A stretch of DNA of 6,651 nt, taken from assembly GCA_041687295.1 (NCBI GenBank), contig JAWLCG010000285.1, positions 1 through 6,651 of the forward strand. Reading direction: 5' to 3'. Each line of letters starts with the position of its first letter. Position 1 is the stretch's first letter. The stretch comes from JAWLCG01 sp041687295. Lineage in GTDB: Bacteria; Planctomycetota; Phycisphaerae; SM23-33; FEN-1343. The translations under genes were made by a program, and so were the position numbers. Under the pieces are notes generated by a model, which saw only the letters and a program-made list of their open reading frames with translations, did not search any database and was not told the origin of the DNA. Below, piece after piece: positions 1-5,368 of the stretch.

Positions 1-1
1 G

Positions 2-178
2 GTCAAAACCCTGCGCCGGCGGCCGGCCGGGGCGCTGCGGGGGGCCCAGAGCCTCTTGCGCGGGCTTGCCGCCCTCCTCTGCGCGTCTGCGGCCGGCCGG
101 GCGGCCACCGCCGGGCATCCCCAGCCCCTCCCGCCCCACCCGCACACCCGCCGCCCGGTGTTCGTCGCCGCCTGCTGA
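2..178 (+). CDS. Possible C-terminal end of an unrecognised gene (partial, 5' end outside window)
   Basis: An open frame enters from the left edge and stops at TGA 176-178. It would supply the last 58 residues of a protein ending in RRPVFVAAC. In this frame 54 of the 58 codons end in G or C, like the confident genes here, whereas the neighbouring plus frames show mixed third positions. That is the only coding evidence. The peptide is rich in Ala, Arg and Pro, and I recognise no domain. All three plus frames happen to be open until about position 180 because of the high GC content, so this may be chance. No terminator hairpin is obvious after the stop. A minus-strand frame over the same bases (218-3) is low-complexity and looks like a shadow. 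Confidence 0.35.
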   Translation, partial: VKTLRRRPAGALRGAQSLLRGLAALLCASAAGRAATAGHPQPLPPHPHTRRPVFVAAC

Positions 179-285
179 CGTAACCAATTGAGCAACAGGC
201 CCTGCCTTCCGTGGGCATTGGGTCGGGCGTTCCATTGTGCGGGCCAACACACCCATACGAACCCGAACTACCCCCAAAACCCCCA

Positions 286-314
286 TTGCCGGATATCGCC
301 CGACAGCGTATACT
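286..314 (+). promoter_or_regulatory. Sigma-70-type promoter of PEP-CTERM gene 1
   Basis: A -35 box TTGCCG (286-291), a 17-nt spacer and a -10 box TATACT (309-314) form a near-consensus housekeeping promoter. The predicted transcription start is near 321, giving a leader of about 50 nt before the ATG at 371. The boxes sit in a locally AT-richer patch. A short dyad CTGTA-TTG-TACAG (313-325) overlaps the expected start site and could be an operator. The promoter call rests on box match and spacing only. Confidence 0.6.
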
Positions 315-356
315 GTATTGTACAGGCCTAGGAAAAACGCCTGAGGGGCCTGAGAG

Positions 357-362
357 AAAGGA
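357..362 (+). promoter_or_regulatory. Ribosome binding site that decides the start of gene 1
   Basis: AAAGGA lies 8 nt before the ATG at 371. For the alternative upstream ATG at 362 the same purine run would touch the start codon, leaving no proper spacing. The 371 start is therefore preferred. It also gives a conventional signal peptide. Confidence 0.6.
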
Positions 363-370
363 TGGGGGCT

Positions 371-1132
371 ATGGTTCGTTTGCCGGGTCGGATGTACTTG
401 GTTCTACTGGCGCTTGCCCTGGTCGCGACACCGGTCTGGGCCGTCACCTTCGTGGGTTCGTTGAGCACCGGGGACGGTATGCTGGTGGGCAGCTCGCACT
501 GGGGCTCCGGAACCAGCCTGGCCTACAGCGTCAGCCGCGGGGCGACCGACGAGTACTGGCACTACACGTACACCTTCACCGCGGCCCAGCATGGCCTGAG
601 CAACATCATCTTCGAGGTCTCCGAGGGCAGCGACCCCTTCACCCACGAGAACCTCTTCAACGCCAGCGACGCCGTGGAGAGCGACGGCATCAAGCTCTAT
701 GGGCCCAGCCCCAGCACGCCGGGGCTGACGAGCACCTTCTACGGCGCGAAGTTCGAGATCAACTACGAGCCCGGCGGCACGCCGCGGGTGTACGTGATCC
801 AGTTCGACAGCGACCGCATGCCCATGTGGGGCGACTTCTACGCCAAGAACGGCCAGACCCAGGTCTACAACGCCGGCATGGCTGAGCTCAACCCGGGCGT
901 CGACCCGGGGCTGATGGAAAAACTCACCTGGGGCATGGATGCCGGGCACGACCTGACGGTCGTTGACATGGCCAGCCTCTACACGATCGGCTCGCTCCAG
1001 CGCCGCCACCTGCTGGTGCCCGACACGCTGGTGTTCCCGCCGCCGCCGATCCCCGAGCCGCTGACGGTGACGGCGCTGCTGCTGAGCGCCGCGGGCCTGG
1101 GGCGCTACCTCCGCCGCCGATCGGCCCTGTAG
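371..1132 (+). CDS. PEP-CTERM sorting domain protein 1 (tandem paralogue of gene 2)
   Basis: A 253-residue exported protein of unknown biochemical function. Residues 1-24 are a signal peptide (basic start, hydrophobic core, likely cut after PVWA). The mature part carries WHYTYTFT (63-70), IIFE (79-82), DPFT (88-91) and MWGDFYAK (152-159), then HLLVPDT (213-219). A Pro run leads to the PEP motif IPEP (227-230), a hydrophobic helix (about 231-244) and RYLRRR (245-250). This is the exosortase recognition tail, so the protein is probably anchored in a membrane and then processed. The blocks recur in the same order in the next gene at 1490, and I recall similar blocks in PEP-CTERM proteins of other bacteria. 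The start at 371 is chosen for ribosome-binding-site spacing; an ATG at 362 would add three residues. The gene has its own promoter and is followed by a terminator-like hairpin. Confidence 0.85.
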   Translation: MVRLPGRMYLVLLALALVATPVWAVTFVGSLSTGDGMLVGSSHWGSGTSLAYSVSRGATDEYWHYTYTFTAAQHGLSNIIFEVSEGSDPFTHENLFNASDAVESDGIKLYGPSPSTPGLTSTFYGAKFEINYEPGGTPRVYVIQFDSDRMPMWGDFYAKNGQTQVYNAGMAELNPGVDPGLMEKLTWGMDAGHDLTVVDMASLYTIGSLQRRHLLVPDTLVFPPPPIPEPLTVTALLLSAAGLGRYLRRRSAL

Positions 1133-1156
1133 CGGCCAAACGTACGACCCCCTTCC

Positions 1157-1192
1157 CAGGGCCGGGCCGGCTCCCCCTGCGGCTCGGCCCTG
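1157..1192 (+). terminator. Terminator-like hairpin after gene 1
   Basis: A 13-bp stem (1157-1169 with 1180-1192) encloses a 10-nt loop. In the plus-strand transcript every position pairs, including one G-U wobble (1165 with 1184). In the minus-strand transcript that position would be a mismatch, which suggests plus-strand use. It begins 24 nt after the gene 1 stop. The following bases GTGTCTG are only weakly U-rich, so termination is probable but not certain. Confidence 0.55.
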
Positions 1193-1489
1193 TGTCTGCG
1201 CCGAGGCGGGGCGGAATGCGAATCATTCCTATCTACCAAGTGACCGGCTCCGCCTGCCGCCCCGGGTCTTCCCGCCGTCCATTTGGCCGCGACTGGGCCG
1301 TCGGCTACAGCGAAGGCCCCAGGGCCGCCTCCGGCCCAATCGCCTGGGCAGGGCCCGCGTTTCTCCAGTCCCCGTTTGGGCCCAAATCCGGGGGCGCCGT
1401 TGGACTGTTGCCCATGGCGAACCTACAGTCCAGAGTACGGGCAGTAGGGTTCTGTCCGGCATTGTGCGTAAGAAAGAAAGGGGGAAGAC
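1193..1489. other. Intergenic gap between genes 1 and 2
   Basis: With the hairpin before it, this is a 357-nt gap between two paralogous genes. I see no convincing gene in it; frames crossing it run into gene 2 out of phase. It holds a perfect 12-bp palindrome TTTGGGCCCAAA (1375-1386) flanked by CCCCG (1370-1374) and CGGGG (1389-1393), a weak promoter candidate, and the ribosome binding site of gene 2. Confidence 0.5.
1400..1429 (+). promoter_or_regulatory. Weak promoter candidate for gene 2
   Basis: TTGGAC (1400-1405), an 18-nt spacer and TACAGT (1424-1429) could be a sigma-70 promoter with a start near 1436, about 54 nt before the ATG. The leader length would match that of gene 1. The -35 box matches consensus at only three positions, so this is a candidate only. 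Confidence 0.3.
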
Positions 1490-2299
1490 ATGCGTGGGAT
1501 ACGGATGTTCTTCTTGAGTGTGATGGTCCTGGGGGCCCTGGCCTCGCCGGCGCTGGGCGTGAGCTTCAGCGGGACGCTCAGCACGGACGACGCCTTCAAC
1601 TCGCTGACCGGCGCGGCCCAGACACCGTGGGAGGCCGGCACGTCACTGGGCTACACGGTCAGCCGTGACTCGACCGACGACTGGTGGCACTACGAGTACA
1701 CTTTCACGGTGCCCAGCAAGGGCCTGAGCCACATCATCTTCGAGGCCTCCAGCGGGGACGACCCCTTCACGGCGGCCAACCTCAAGCCGCCGCTGCCGTC
1801 GGGCTACGAGGTCAAAGATTTCGGCCCGCTCGAGCCCGACGCCAACAGCAACCCGGGCCTGCTGTGGGACGTCTACGGCATCAAGTTCAACATCGGCGGT
1901 CAGGAGGCCCCCGGCGGCCCGCTGGTCTACGACATCGAGTTCTACAGTGACCGGGCGCCGATGTGGGGCGACTTCTACGCCAAAGACGGCAAACACCAGA
2001 TCGGCCAGGGGCCCGACGGAATCAGGCTCGACGTCTACGCCTACAACAGCGGCATCGGCCTGGCGGACCCGGCCTTTGCGGCACTGCTGGGCTACATCGA
2101 CGGCGACGGCGTGCCGCTGGCGGTTTTTGACGGCGTGAACGTGCCCTACAGCGCCGCCAACCTGCACCTGCTGGTGCCCGACACCATCAGCGACAACCCG
2201 CCCCCGCCGCCGCCGGCGGTGCCCGAGCCGCTGACGGTGACGGCGATGGTGCTGGGCAGTGCGGGGCTGGGCCGGTACGTGCGTCGACGCACGGTGTAG
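1490..2299 (+). CDS. PEP-CTERM sorting domain protein 2 (tandem paralogue of gene 1)
   Basis: A 269-residue exported protein, function unknown. The ATG follows GGGGGA (1480-1485) by 4 nt. Residues 1-23 form a signal peptide, likely cut after PALG. Family blocks are WWHYEYTFT (65-73), IIFE (82-85), DPFT (91-94), SDRAPMWGDFYAK (153-165), AYNSG (184-188) and HLLVPDT (226-232). A run of Pro (237-242) precedes the tail: VPEP (244-247), a hydrophobic helix to about 260, then GRYVRRR (261-267). It parallels gene 1 along its whole length; by eye about half the residues match. Three stretches are identical at the DNA level: 23 nt at 824-846/1961-1983, 20 nt at 1007-1026/2165-2184 and 24 nt at 1052-1075/2222-2245. 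This supports tandem duplication. Compared with gene 1 it carries an extra segment around 189-225. The role as exosortase cargo follows from the tail; any ligand or enzymatic activity is unknown. Confidence 0.87.
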   Translation: MRGIRMFFLSVMVLGALASPALGVSFSGTLSTDDAFNSLTGAAQTPWEAGTSLGYTVSRDSTDDWWHYEYTFTVPSKGLSHIIFEASSGDDPFTAANLKPPLPSGYEVKDFGPLEPDANSNPGLLWDVYGIKFNIGGQEAPGGPLVYDIEFYSDRAPMWGDFYAKDGKHQIGQGPDGIRLDVYAYNSGIGLADPAFAALLGYIDGDGVPLAVFDGVNVPYSAANLHLLVPDTISDNPPPPPPAVPEPLTVTAMVLGSAGLGRYVRRRTV

Positions 2300-2374
2300 G
2301 GCCGAGCCAAGAACCGTAACTGATTGACTGAAAAGCTCAAGAGAAGATAGCCCCCCGGGCCGATACGTTAGCTG

Positions 2375-2390
2375 GAGGCCCAGGGGCCTC
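2375..2390 (+). terminator. Small hairpin downstream of gene 2
   Basis: GAGGCC (2375-2380), a 4-nt loop CAGG and GGCCTC (2385-2390) form a perfect short stem 75 nt after the gene 2 stop. No U-tract follows, so a role in termination is weakly supported. Confidence 0.25.
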
Positions 2391-2455
2391 TGCAGGCCGA
2401 CCGGCGGGACGCTCAACCCGTTCGACCGGCCGCCGAAACGCCCTTCGCCAAAAGA

Positions 2456-2490
2456 CGGGGCCGAGCCGACTGATCATCGGCTCGGCCCCG
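2456..2490. terminator. 13-bp perfect hairpin between gene 2 and miaB
   Basis: A 13-bp perfect stem (2456-2468 with 2478-2490) encloses a 9-nt loop (2469-2477). It probably insulates miaB from gene 2 transcription. Plus-strand bases after it (CTCTTG) are weakly U-rich. The minus-strand continuation has a TTTT run, so it could also stop antisense transcription. Its 3' arm shares the 11-mer CGGCTCGGCCC with the hairpin after gene 1. Confidence 0.55.
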
Positions 2491-2507
2491 CTCTTGCGCG
2501 CGGGGGG

Positions 2508-2537
2508 TTCGTGCACCGGGGGGCGATGTGGTATCCT
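2508..2537 (+). promoter_or_regulatory. Weak promoter candidate for miaB
   Basis: TTCGTG (2508-2513), an 18-nt spacer and TATCCT (2532-2537) lie between the hairpin and the start codon at 2586. The boxes match consensus only partly. Position after a terminator-like hairpin makes a promoter here reasonable. Confidence 0.25.
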
Positions 2538-2572
2538 GCGGGTCCGCCTGTACGCAGACCGGGCGGGTTCGT

Positions 2573-2577
2573 AGGAG
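2573..2577 (+). promoter_or_regulatory. Ribosome binding site that decides the GTG start of miaB
   Basis: AGGAG lies 8 nt before GTG 2586-2588. In-frame ATGs at 2511 and 2526 would extend the protein by up to 25 residues unlike the family. They have no comparable ribosome binding site and would overlap the promoter candidate. Confidence 0.75.
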
Positions 2578-2585
2578 AGAGCCTC

Positions 2586-3995
2586 GTGAAGGTGTACCTC
2601 GAGACATTCGGCTGTCAGATGAACAAGCTCGACAGCGAGCTGGCCCTGGCCCAACTGACCGCCGCCGGCCACGAGCTGTCGGCCGACCCCAAGGCCGCCG
2701 ACGTGGTGCTGTACAACACGTGCAGTGTCCGCCAGCACGCCGAAAACAAGGTCCACAGCCGCATCGGCCAGCAGTCGCAGCGCAAGGCCAGCGGCAAGCG
2801 CGTGGTGCTGGGCGTGATGGGCTGCATGGCCCAGCGCGCCGGCCAGGCCCTGCTGGACCGCTACCCGCAGTTGGACCTGGTGATCGGCCCCAGCCAGGCC
2901 GACCAGCTGGCCGAGCTGGTCGCCGCCGTCGTCAAAGACGGCTACCGCGGCCTGGCCGTGGCGCCGGCCCGCGCGGGGCGCAGCCGCGACTTCGACCAGG
3001 CCGCCAACCGCCGCCTGGACGCCTTCGACCTCGCCCGCCCCCCCGACGCGGGCCATTCCCGCCAGGCCTTCGTCCGCGTCCAGCGGGGCTGCGACAAGTT
3101 CTGCACCTACTGCGTCGTGCCCTACGTCCGCGGCAGCGAGCAGAGCCGCGACCCCGACAGCATCGTCGCCGAGGTCCGCCGGCTCGCCGACGGCGGCGTC
3201 CAGGAGGTCACCCTGCTGGGCCAGACCGTCAACAGCTACCGCCACGCCGGCCCCGACGGGCGTGAGGTCCGCCTGGCCGACCTGCTCGAGCGGATCGAGC
3301 CGGTCGCCGGCATCGAACGCGTCCGCTTCGTCACCAGCTACCCCGCCGAGTTCGACCGCACGCTGCTCGAGGCCATGCGCGACCTGCCCAAGGTGTGCGA
3401 GTACCTCCACATCCCCGCCCAGTCCGGCAGCGACCGCATGCTGACGGCCATGAACCGCCGCTACAGCGTCGCCGAGTACCTCGAGCTGGTCGCGATGGCC
3501 CGCGAGATCGTTCCGGACCTGGCCCTGGCGGGCGACTTTATCGTGGGCTTCCCCGGCGAGAGCGAGGCCGACTTCCAGGCCTCCGCCGAGCTGATCCGGC
3601 AGGTGGGCTACAAGAACAGCTTCATCTTCAAGTACAGCCCCCGCCCCGACACCGTCGCCGAGCGCCGCCTGGCCGACGATGTCCCCCCCGCCGTCAAGAG
3701 CCGCCGCAACAACGAGTTGCTGGCCGTGCAGAACGAGGTGAGCCTCGCGCACAACCAGGCGTTGATCGGCTCGACCCAGCGGGTGCTGGTCGAGGGCCTC
3801 AGCCGCCGCTCAGCCAAGCAGCCCGACCAGCCCCGCACGGGCTGGCGCCAGGTGCAGGGGCGCACCCGCGGCGACCACATCGTCGCCTTCGACGCCCCGC
3901 CGAGCCTCGTGGGCCAACTCGCCGACGTCCGCATCGCCTCGGCCACGCCGCTGGCCCTGCGCGGCCAGTGGGCCGAACCGACCGGCACGCGATAG
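2586..3995 (+). CDS. miaB: tRNA-2-methylthio-N6-dimethylallyladenosine synthase MiaB
   Basis: A 469-residue radical-SAM methylthiotransferase of normal family length. MiaB inserts sulfur and a methyl group at C2 of N6-isopentenyladenosine-37 in tRNAs reading U-starting codons. It acts in the cytoplasm after MiaA and uses two [4Fe-4S] clusters. The N-terminal domain has the three cluster ligands Cys10 (FGCQMN), Cys46 (NTCSVR) and Cys80 (MGCMAQR). The radical-SAM motif is Cys169-x3-Cys173-x2-Cys176, followed by VVPYVRGSEQSR as in MiaB rather than RimO. Further MiaB motifs are LLGQTVNSY, QSGSDRML and DFIVGFPGE. A TRAM tRNA-binding domain fills about 392-461. One oddity is PRPDT (353-356 region), where the family usually has PRPGT; Asp355 replaces the Gly. 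The GTG start is supported by AGGAG and by alignment of FGCQMN near residue 10. It is convergent with gene 3 and appears monocistronic. The paralogue MtaB is less likely because of the TRAM and RGxExSR details. Confidence 0.95.
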   Translation: MKVYLETFGCQMNKLDSELALAQLTAAGHELSADPKAADVVLYNTCSVRQHAENKVHSRIGQQSQRKASGKRVVLGVMGCMAQRAGQALLDRYPQLDLVIGPSQADQLAELVAAVVKDGYRGLAVAPARAGRSRDFDQAANRRLDAFDLARPPDAGHSRQAFVRVQRGCDKFCTYCVVPYVRGSEQSRDPDSIVAEVRRLADGGVQEVTLLGQTVNSYRHAGPDGREVRLADLLERIEPVAGIERVRFVTSYPAEFDRTLLEAMRDLPKVCEYLHIPAQSGSDRMLTAMNRRYSVAEYLELVAMAREIVPDLALAGDFIVGFPGESEADFQASAELIRQVGYKNSFIFKYSPRPDTVAERRLADDVPPAVKSRRNNELLAVQNEVSLAHNQALIGSTQRVLVEGLSRRSAKQPDQPRTGWRQVQGRTRGDHIVAFDAPPSLVGQLADVRIASATPLALRGQWAEPTGTR

Positions 3996-4021
3996 GTCGC
4001 CGCCTCCGCAGCGGGGGCCCG

Positions 4022-4044
4022 AATTGGGTTCGTTTCAGCAGGGC
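4022..4044 (+). repeat. Intergenic direct repeat, copy 1
   Basis: The core AATTGGGTTCGTTTC is followed by AGCAGGGC. The first 15 bases are identical in all three copies. It lies 26 nt after the miaB stop. The family is not explained by any gene here; it may be a dispersed repeat of this lineage. Confidence 0.8.
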
Positions 4045-4132
4045 TCCCCCGCGTGCCACTGCATGCCCAACCTGCTGGCCGACCCTCGGACAGCCTGCGC
4101 CCCCGCTGTCCCCCACCTCGGCCGCCAGGGCC

Positions 4133-4155
4133 AATTGGGTTCGTTTCGGCAGGGC
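4133..4155 (+). repeat. Intergenic direct repeat, copy 2
   Basis: The core AATTGGGTTCGTTTC is followed by GGCAGGGC. It starts 111 bp after copy 1, in the same orientation, and differs from copy 1 at one position of 23. Confidence 0.8.
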
Positions 4156-4201
4156 CATTTCTAGGCTAACATGCCATATTTGTGGTGCTTAGGATGCCAC
4201 C

Positions 4202-4224
4202 AATTGGGTTCGTTTCATCAGCCC
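4202..4224 (+). repeat. Intergenic direct repeat, copy 3
   Basis: The core AATTGGGTTCGTTTC is followed by ATCAGCCC. It starts 69 bp after copy 2, same orientation. The tail is more diverged, and its last bases enter the arm of the 10-bp hairpin at 4222-4250. Confidence 0.8.
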
Positions 4225-4250
4225 CGTCCCCCGCTGGCCCGGGGACGGGG
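4222..4250. terminator. Perfect 10-bp hairpin between convergent genes
   Basis: CCCCGTCCCC (4222-4231) and GGGGACGGGG (4241-4250) are exact complements around a 9-nt loop. Placed between the ends of miaB and PEP-CTERM gene 3, it could block transcription from both sides. Neither strand shows a clear U-tract after the stem, so the terminator label is tentative. Confidence 0.45.
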
Positions 4251-4279
4251 GTCACCCGGATGCACGAATCGTTACTATT

Positions 4280-4304
4280 CCCGACCAATCGGGCCCCGAA
4301 GGGC
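4280..4304 (-). terminator. Two small hairpins after the end of gene 3
   Basis: On the minus strand GCCC-TTCG-GGGC (4304-4293, a stable UUCG-type tetraloop) is followed by CCCGA-TTGG-TCGGG (4293-4280). They lie about 40 nt past the gene 3 stop. The stems share a base, so only one may form at a time. The downstream bases AATAGTAA are AT-rich but not a T run. This is a possible weak terminator of gene 3. Confidence 0.3.
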
Positions 4305-4341
4305 GCCGGCCGGTGCGTGGTGCCGCCAGGGCACGACCGGA

Positions 4342-5202
4342 TCAGGCGACCCGCTTGCGGCGGTGCCGCACGAGCAGCAGGCCCCCGCCGCCGACCAGCA
4401 TGGCCAGGGCCGTCGGCTCGGGCACGGCCGAGGGCTGCACGGCCATGCCCCAGACGGTGCGGTCGATGTAGGCCAACTCGGTCGTGTCCCCGCTGAGCGG
4501 GTCGACCTGCACCAGCCAGCTGCGCCCGTTGTGGCCGGGGCCGCTGGTGGTGGCATAGAGCGTTTCGGCCCCGAAGCCTAGACCGTACAGCTGGTTATAC
4601 CCTGTATCGCTCAGCAGGTCGGCCCGGCCGAAGTGGCCGCTGTCGGGGTCGGCGTTGATCGTCGCGATCCGCCCGCCGCTCATGGCCCCGTAGAGCGTGC
4701 CGTCGGGCGCAAAGGCGAGGTCGCCGCCGCTGAACAGGCCCATCCAGGCCGAGTCGGCCACGTGCCACTGCTGCCCGTCGTGGGTCAGCCGCTGCAGCAT
4801 GCCGGTCCCGCTGGCGGCCCAGAGGGCCTCGTCGTGCCACTCCAGGGCGTTGACGGTCCAGCTCAGGGCCCCCTTGCCCACCGGGAGCTGGGTGTAGGAC
4901 GCCGACTCGCCCGGCGAGCCGGGCGTCAGGGCGTAGAGCCTGCCCTCGCCGAGCATCAGGCGGTTGGCCCAGCCGACGCCGTAGAGGTTGCCCGCGTCGT
5001 CGATGGCCAGGTCGGTCAGCCGGTGGAGCCCCTCGAGCGCGCCGCGGTCGGTGAGCTGGCCCGTCTGGCTGTCCCAACTGAACAGGTGCGAGCTGCCCGA
5101 CCAGCCGGGGCTCTCCACGGTCATCCACACCGTGTCGGCCCCTGCGGCCGAAGTCAGCAGAACCGTCACGACCAGGATCCATCGAGTGCTGTGCAGTCTC
5201 AT
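4342..5202 (-). CDS. PEP-CTERM protein 3 with beta-propeller-like repeats
   Basis: A 286-residue exported protein. The ATG (5202-5200) is preceded by AGGGAG (5214-5209) with 6-nt spacing. Residues 1-22 are a signal peptide likely cut before Asp23 (SAAGA|DTVW). The mature part repeats a motif of the form hydrophobic-x-L-A-x-D-x-G-x-LYG: LTDLAIDDAGNLYGV (62-76), VNALEWHDEALWAAS (117-131), GGDLAFAPDGTLYGAM (159-174), LYGLGFGAETLYATT (205-219) and a last partial unit VWGMAVQ (250-256). The spacing of about 42-55 residues is typical of propeller blades of NHL or YVTN type, so a small five- or six-bladed propeller that binds a partner is likely. No catalytic residues are evident. The tail is VPEPT (260-264), a hydrophobic helix to about 278 and RHRRKR (279-284), the exosortase sorting signal. 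It converges on miaB and lies downstream of gene 4 on the same strand, separated from it by a terminator. Confidence 0.85.
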   Translation of the reverse strand: MRLHSTRWILVVTVLLTSAAGADTVWMTVESPGWSGSSHLFSWDSQTGQLTDRGALEGLHRLTDLAIDDAGNLYGVGWANRLMLGEGRLYALTPGSPGESASYTQLPVGKGALSWTVNALEWHDEALWAASGTGMLQRLTHDGQQWHVADSAWMGLFSGGDLAFAPDGTLYGAMSGGRIATINADPDSGHFGRADLLSDTGYNQLYGLGFGAETLYATTSGPGHNGRSWLVQVDPLSGDTTELAYIDRTVWGMAVQPSAVPEPTALAMLVGGGGLLLVRHRRKRVA

Positions 5203-5301
5203 GCGTTTCTCCCTGGGGCCCCCGCACAGGCAGCGCCCCTGTGTGCCATGTTCCCCGCCCCCCGCGTTCGGGGGGCCGACGCCGGTGCACTCCTGCCGGC
5301 T
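5203..5301 (-). promoter_or_regulatory. Structured leader of PEP-CTERM gene 3
   Basis: Between the promoter candidate and the start codon lie a perfect 8-bp stem with 4-nt loop (5257-5264 with 5269-5276) and a 6-bp stem CACAGG/CCTGTG (5225-5230 with 5238-5243). A 5-bp GCCGG/CCGGC pair is at 5281-5285/5296-5300. The ribosome binding site is left outside the stems. The leader could affect stability or translation, but no known riboswitch was recognised. Confidence 0.35.
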
Positions 5302-5308
5302 CAGGGGA

Positions 5309-5337
5309 ATCTAAGATTCATCCGCGAAAGATGCGAA
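5309..5337 (-). promoter_or_regulatory. Promoter candidate of PEP-CTERM gene 3
   Basis: On the minus strand TTCGCA (5337-5332), a 17-nt spacer and TTAGAT (5314-5309) lie in an AT-rich island (5308-5377) unlike the surrounding GC-rich DNA. The expected start near 5302 gives a leader of about 100 nt. The dyad GAATC-TAA-GATTC (5307-5319) overlaps the -10 box. Box matches are partial. Confidence 0.35.
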
Positions 5338-5368
5338 CGGCGCAATTTATTTTCAGCCTGGAACTTAG

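Larger units (their letters stand above)
3996..4341. other. Convergent intergenic region with direct-repeat cluster
   Basis: A 346-nt gap lies between the ends of miaB (plus) and PEP-CTERM gene 3 (minus). I see no real gene. A plus frame running through it from inside miaB encodes low-complexity residues within miaB and is a shadow. The gap contains three copies of an AATTGGGTTCGTTTC repeat, a perfect 10-bp hairpin and two small hairpins nearer gene 3. The spacer between repeats 2 and 3 (about 4156-4201) is AT-richer than its surroundings. Confidence 0.7.

Noticed and set aside
253..270. Degenerate inverted copy of the AATTGGGTTCGTTTC repeat upstream of gene 1
   Set aside because: Only GGGTTCGT (8 bases) matches on the minus strand; too short to distinguish from chance.
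211..885. Plus-strand frame overlapping the promoter and first half of gene 1
   Set aside because: It would include the promoter and ribosome binding site of gene 1, and its product becomes Arg/Gly/His-rich frame-shift sequence of that gene.
1192..1668. Plus-strand frame across the gap between genes 1 and 2
   Set aside because: No domain, mixed third positions, and it overlaps the promoter region and start of gene 2 in another phase.
2324..2351. Promoter with TTGACT after gene 2
   Set aside because: The -35 box is good, but at 16-18 nt there is no acceptable -10 box, and hairpins lie between it and miaB.
2337..3752. Long minus-strand open frame (471 codons) antisense to miaB
   Set aside because: It is a mirror of miaB codons, rich in Ala, Gly, Val and Leu without a domain, and crosses the upstream hairpin. 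miaB is certain on the other strand.
3395..4192. Plus-strand frame from inside miaB into the repeat cluster
   Set aside because: Within miaB it gives Arg/Pro-rich frame-shift sequence. Only the NWVRF phase of the repeats is of interest, and that is reported separately.
4022..4224. CRISPR array
   Set aside because: Only three repeats, a 15-bp invariant core, unequal spacers of about 88 and 46 bp, and no cas gene.
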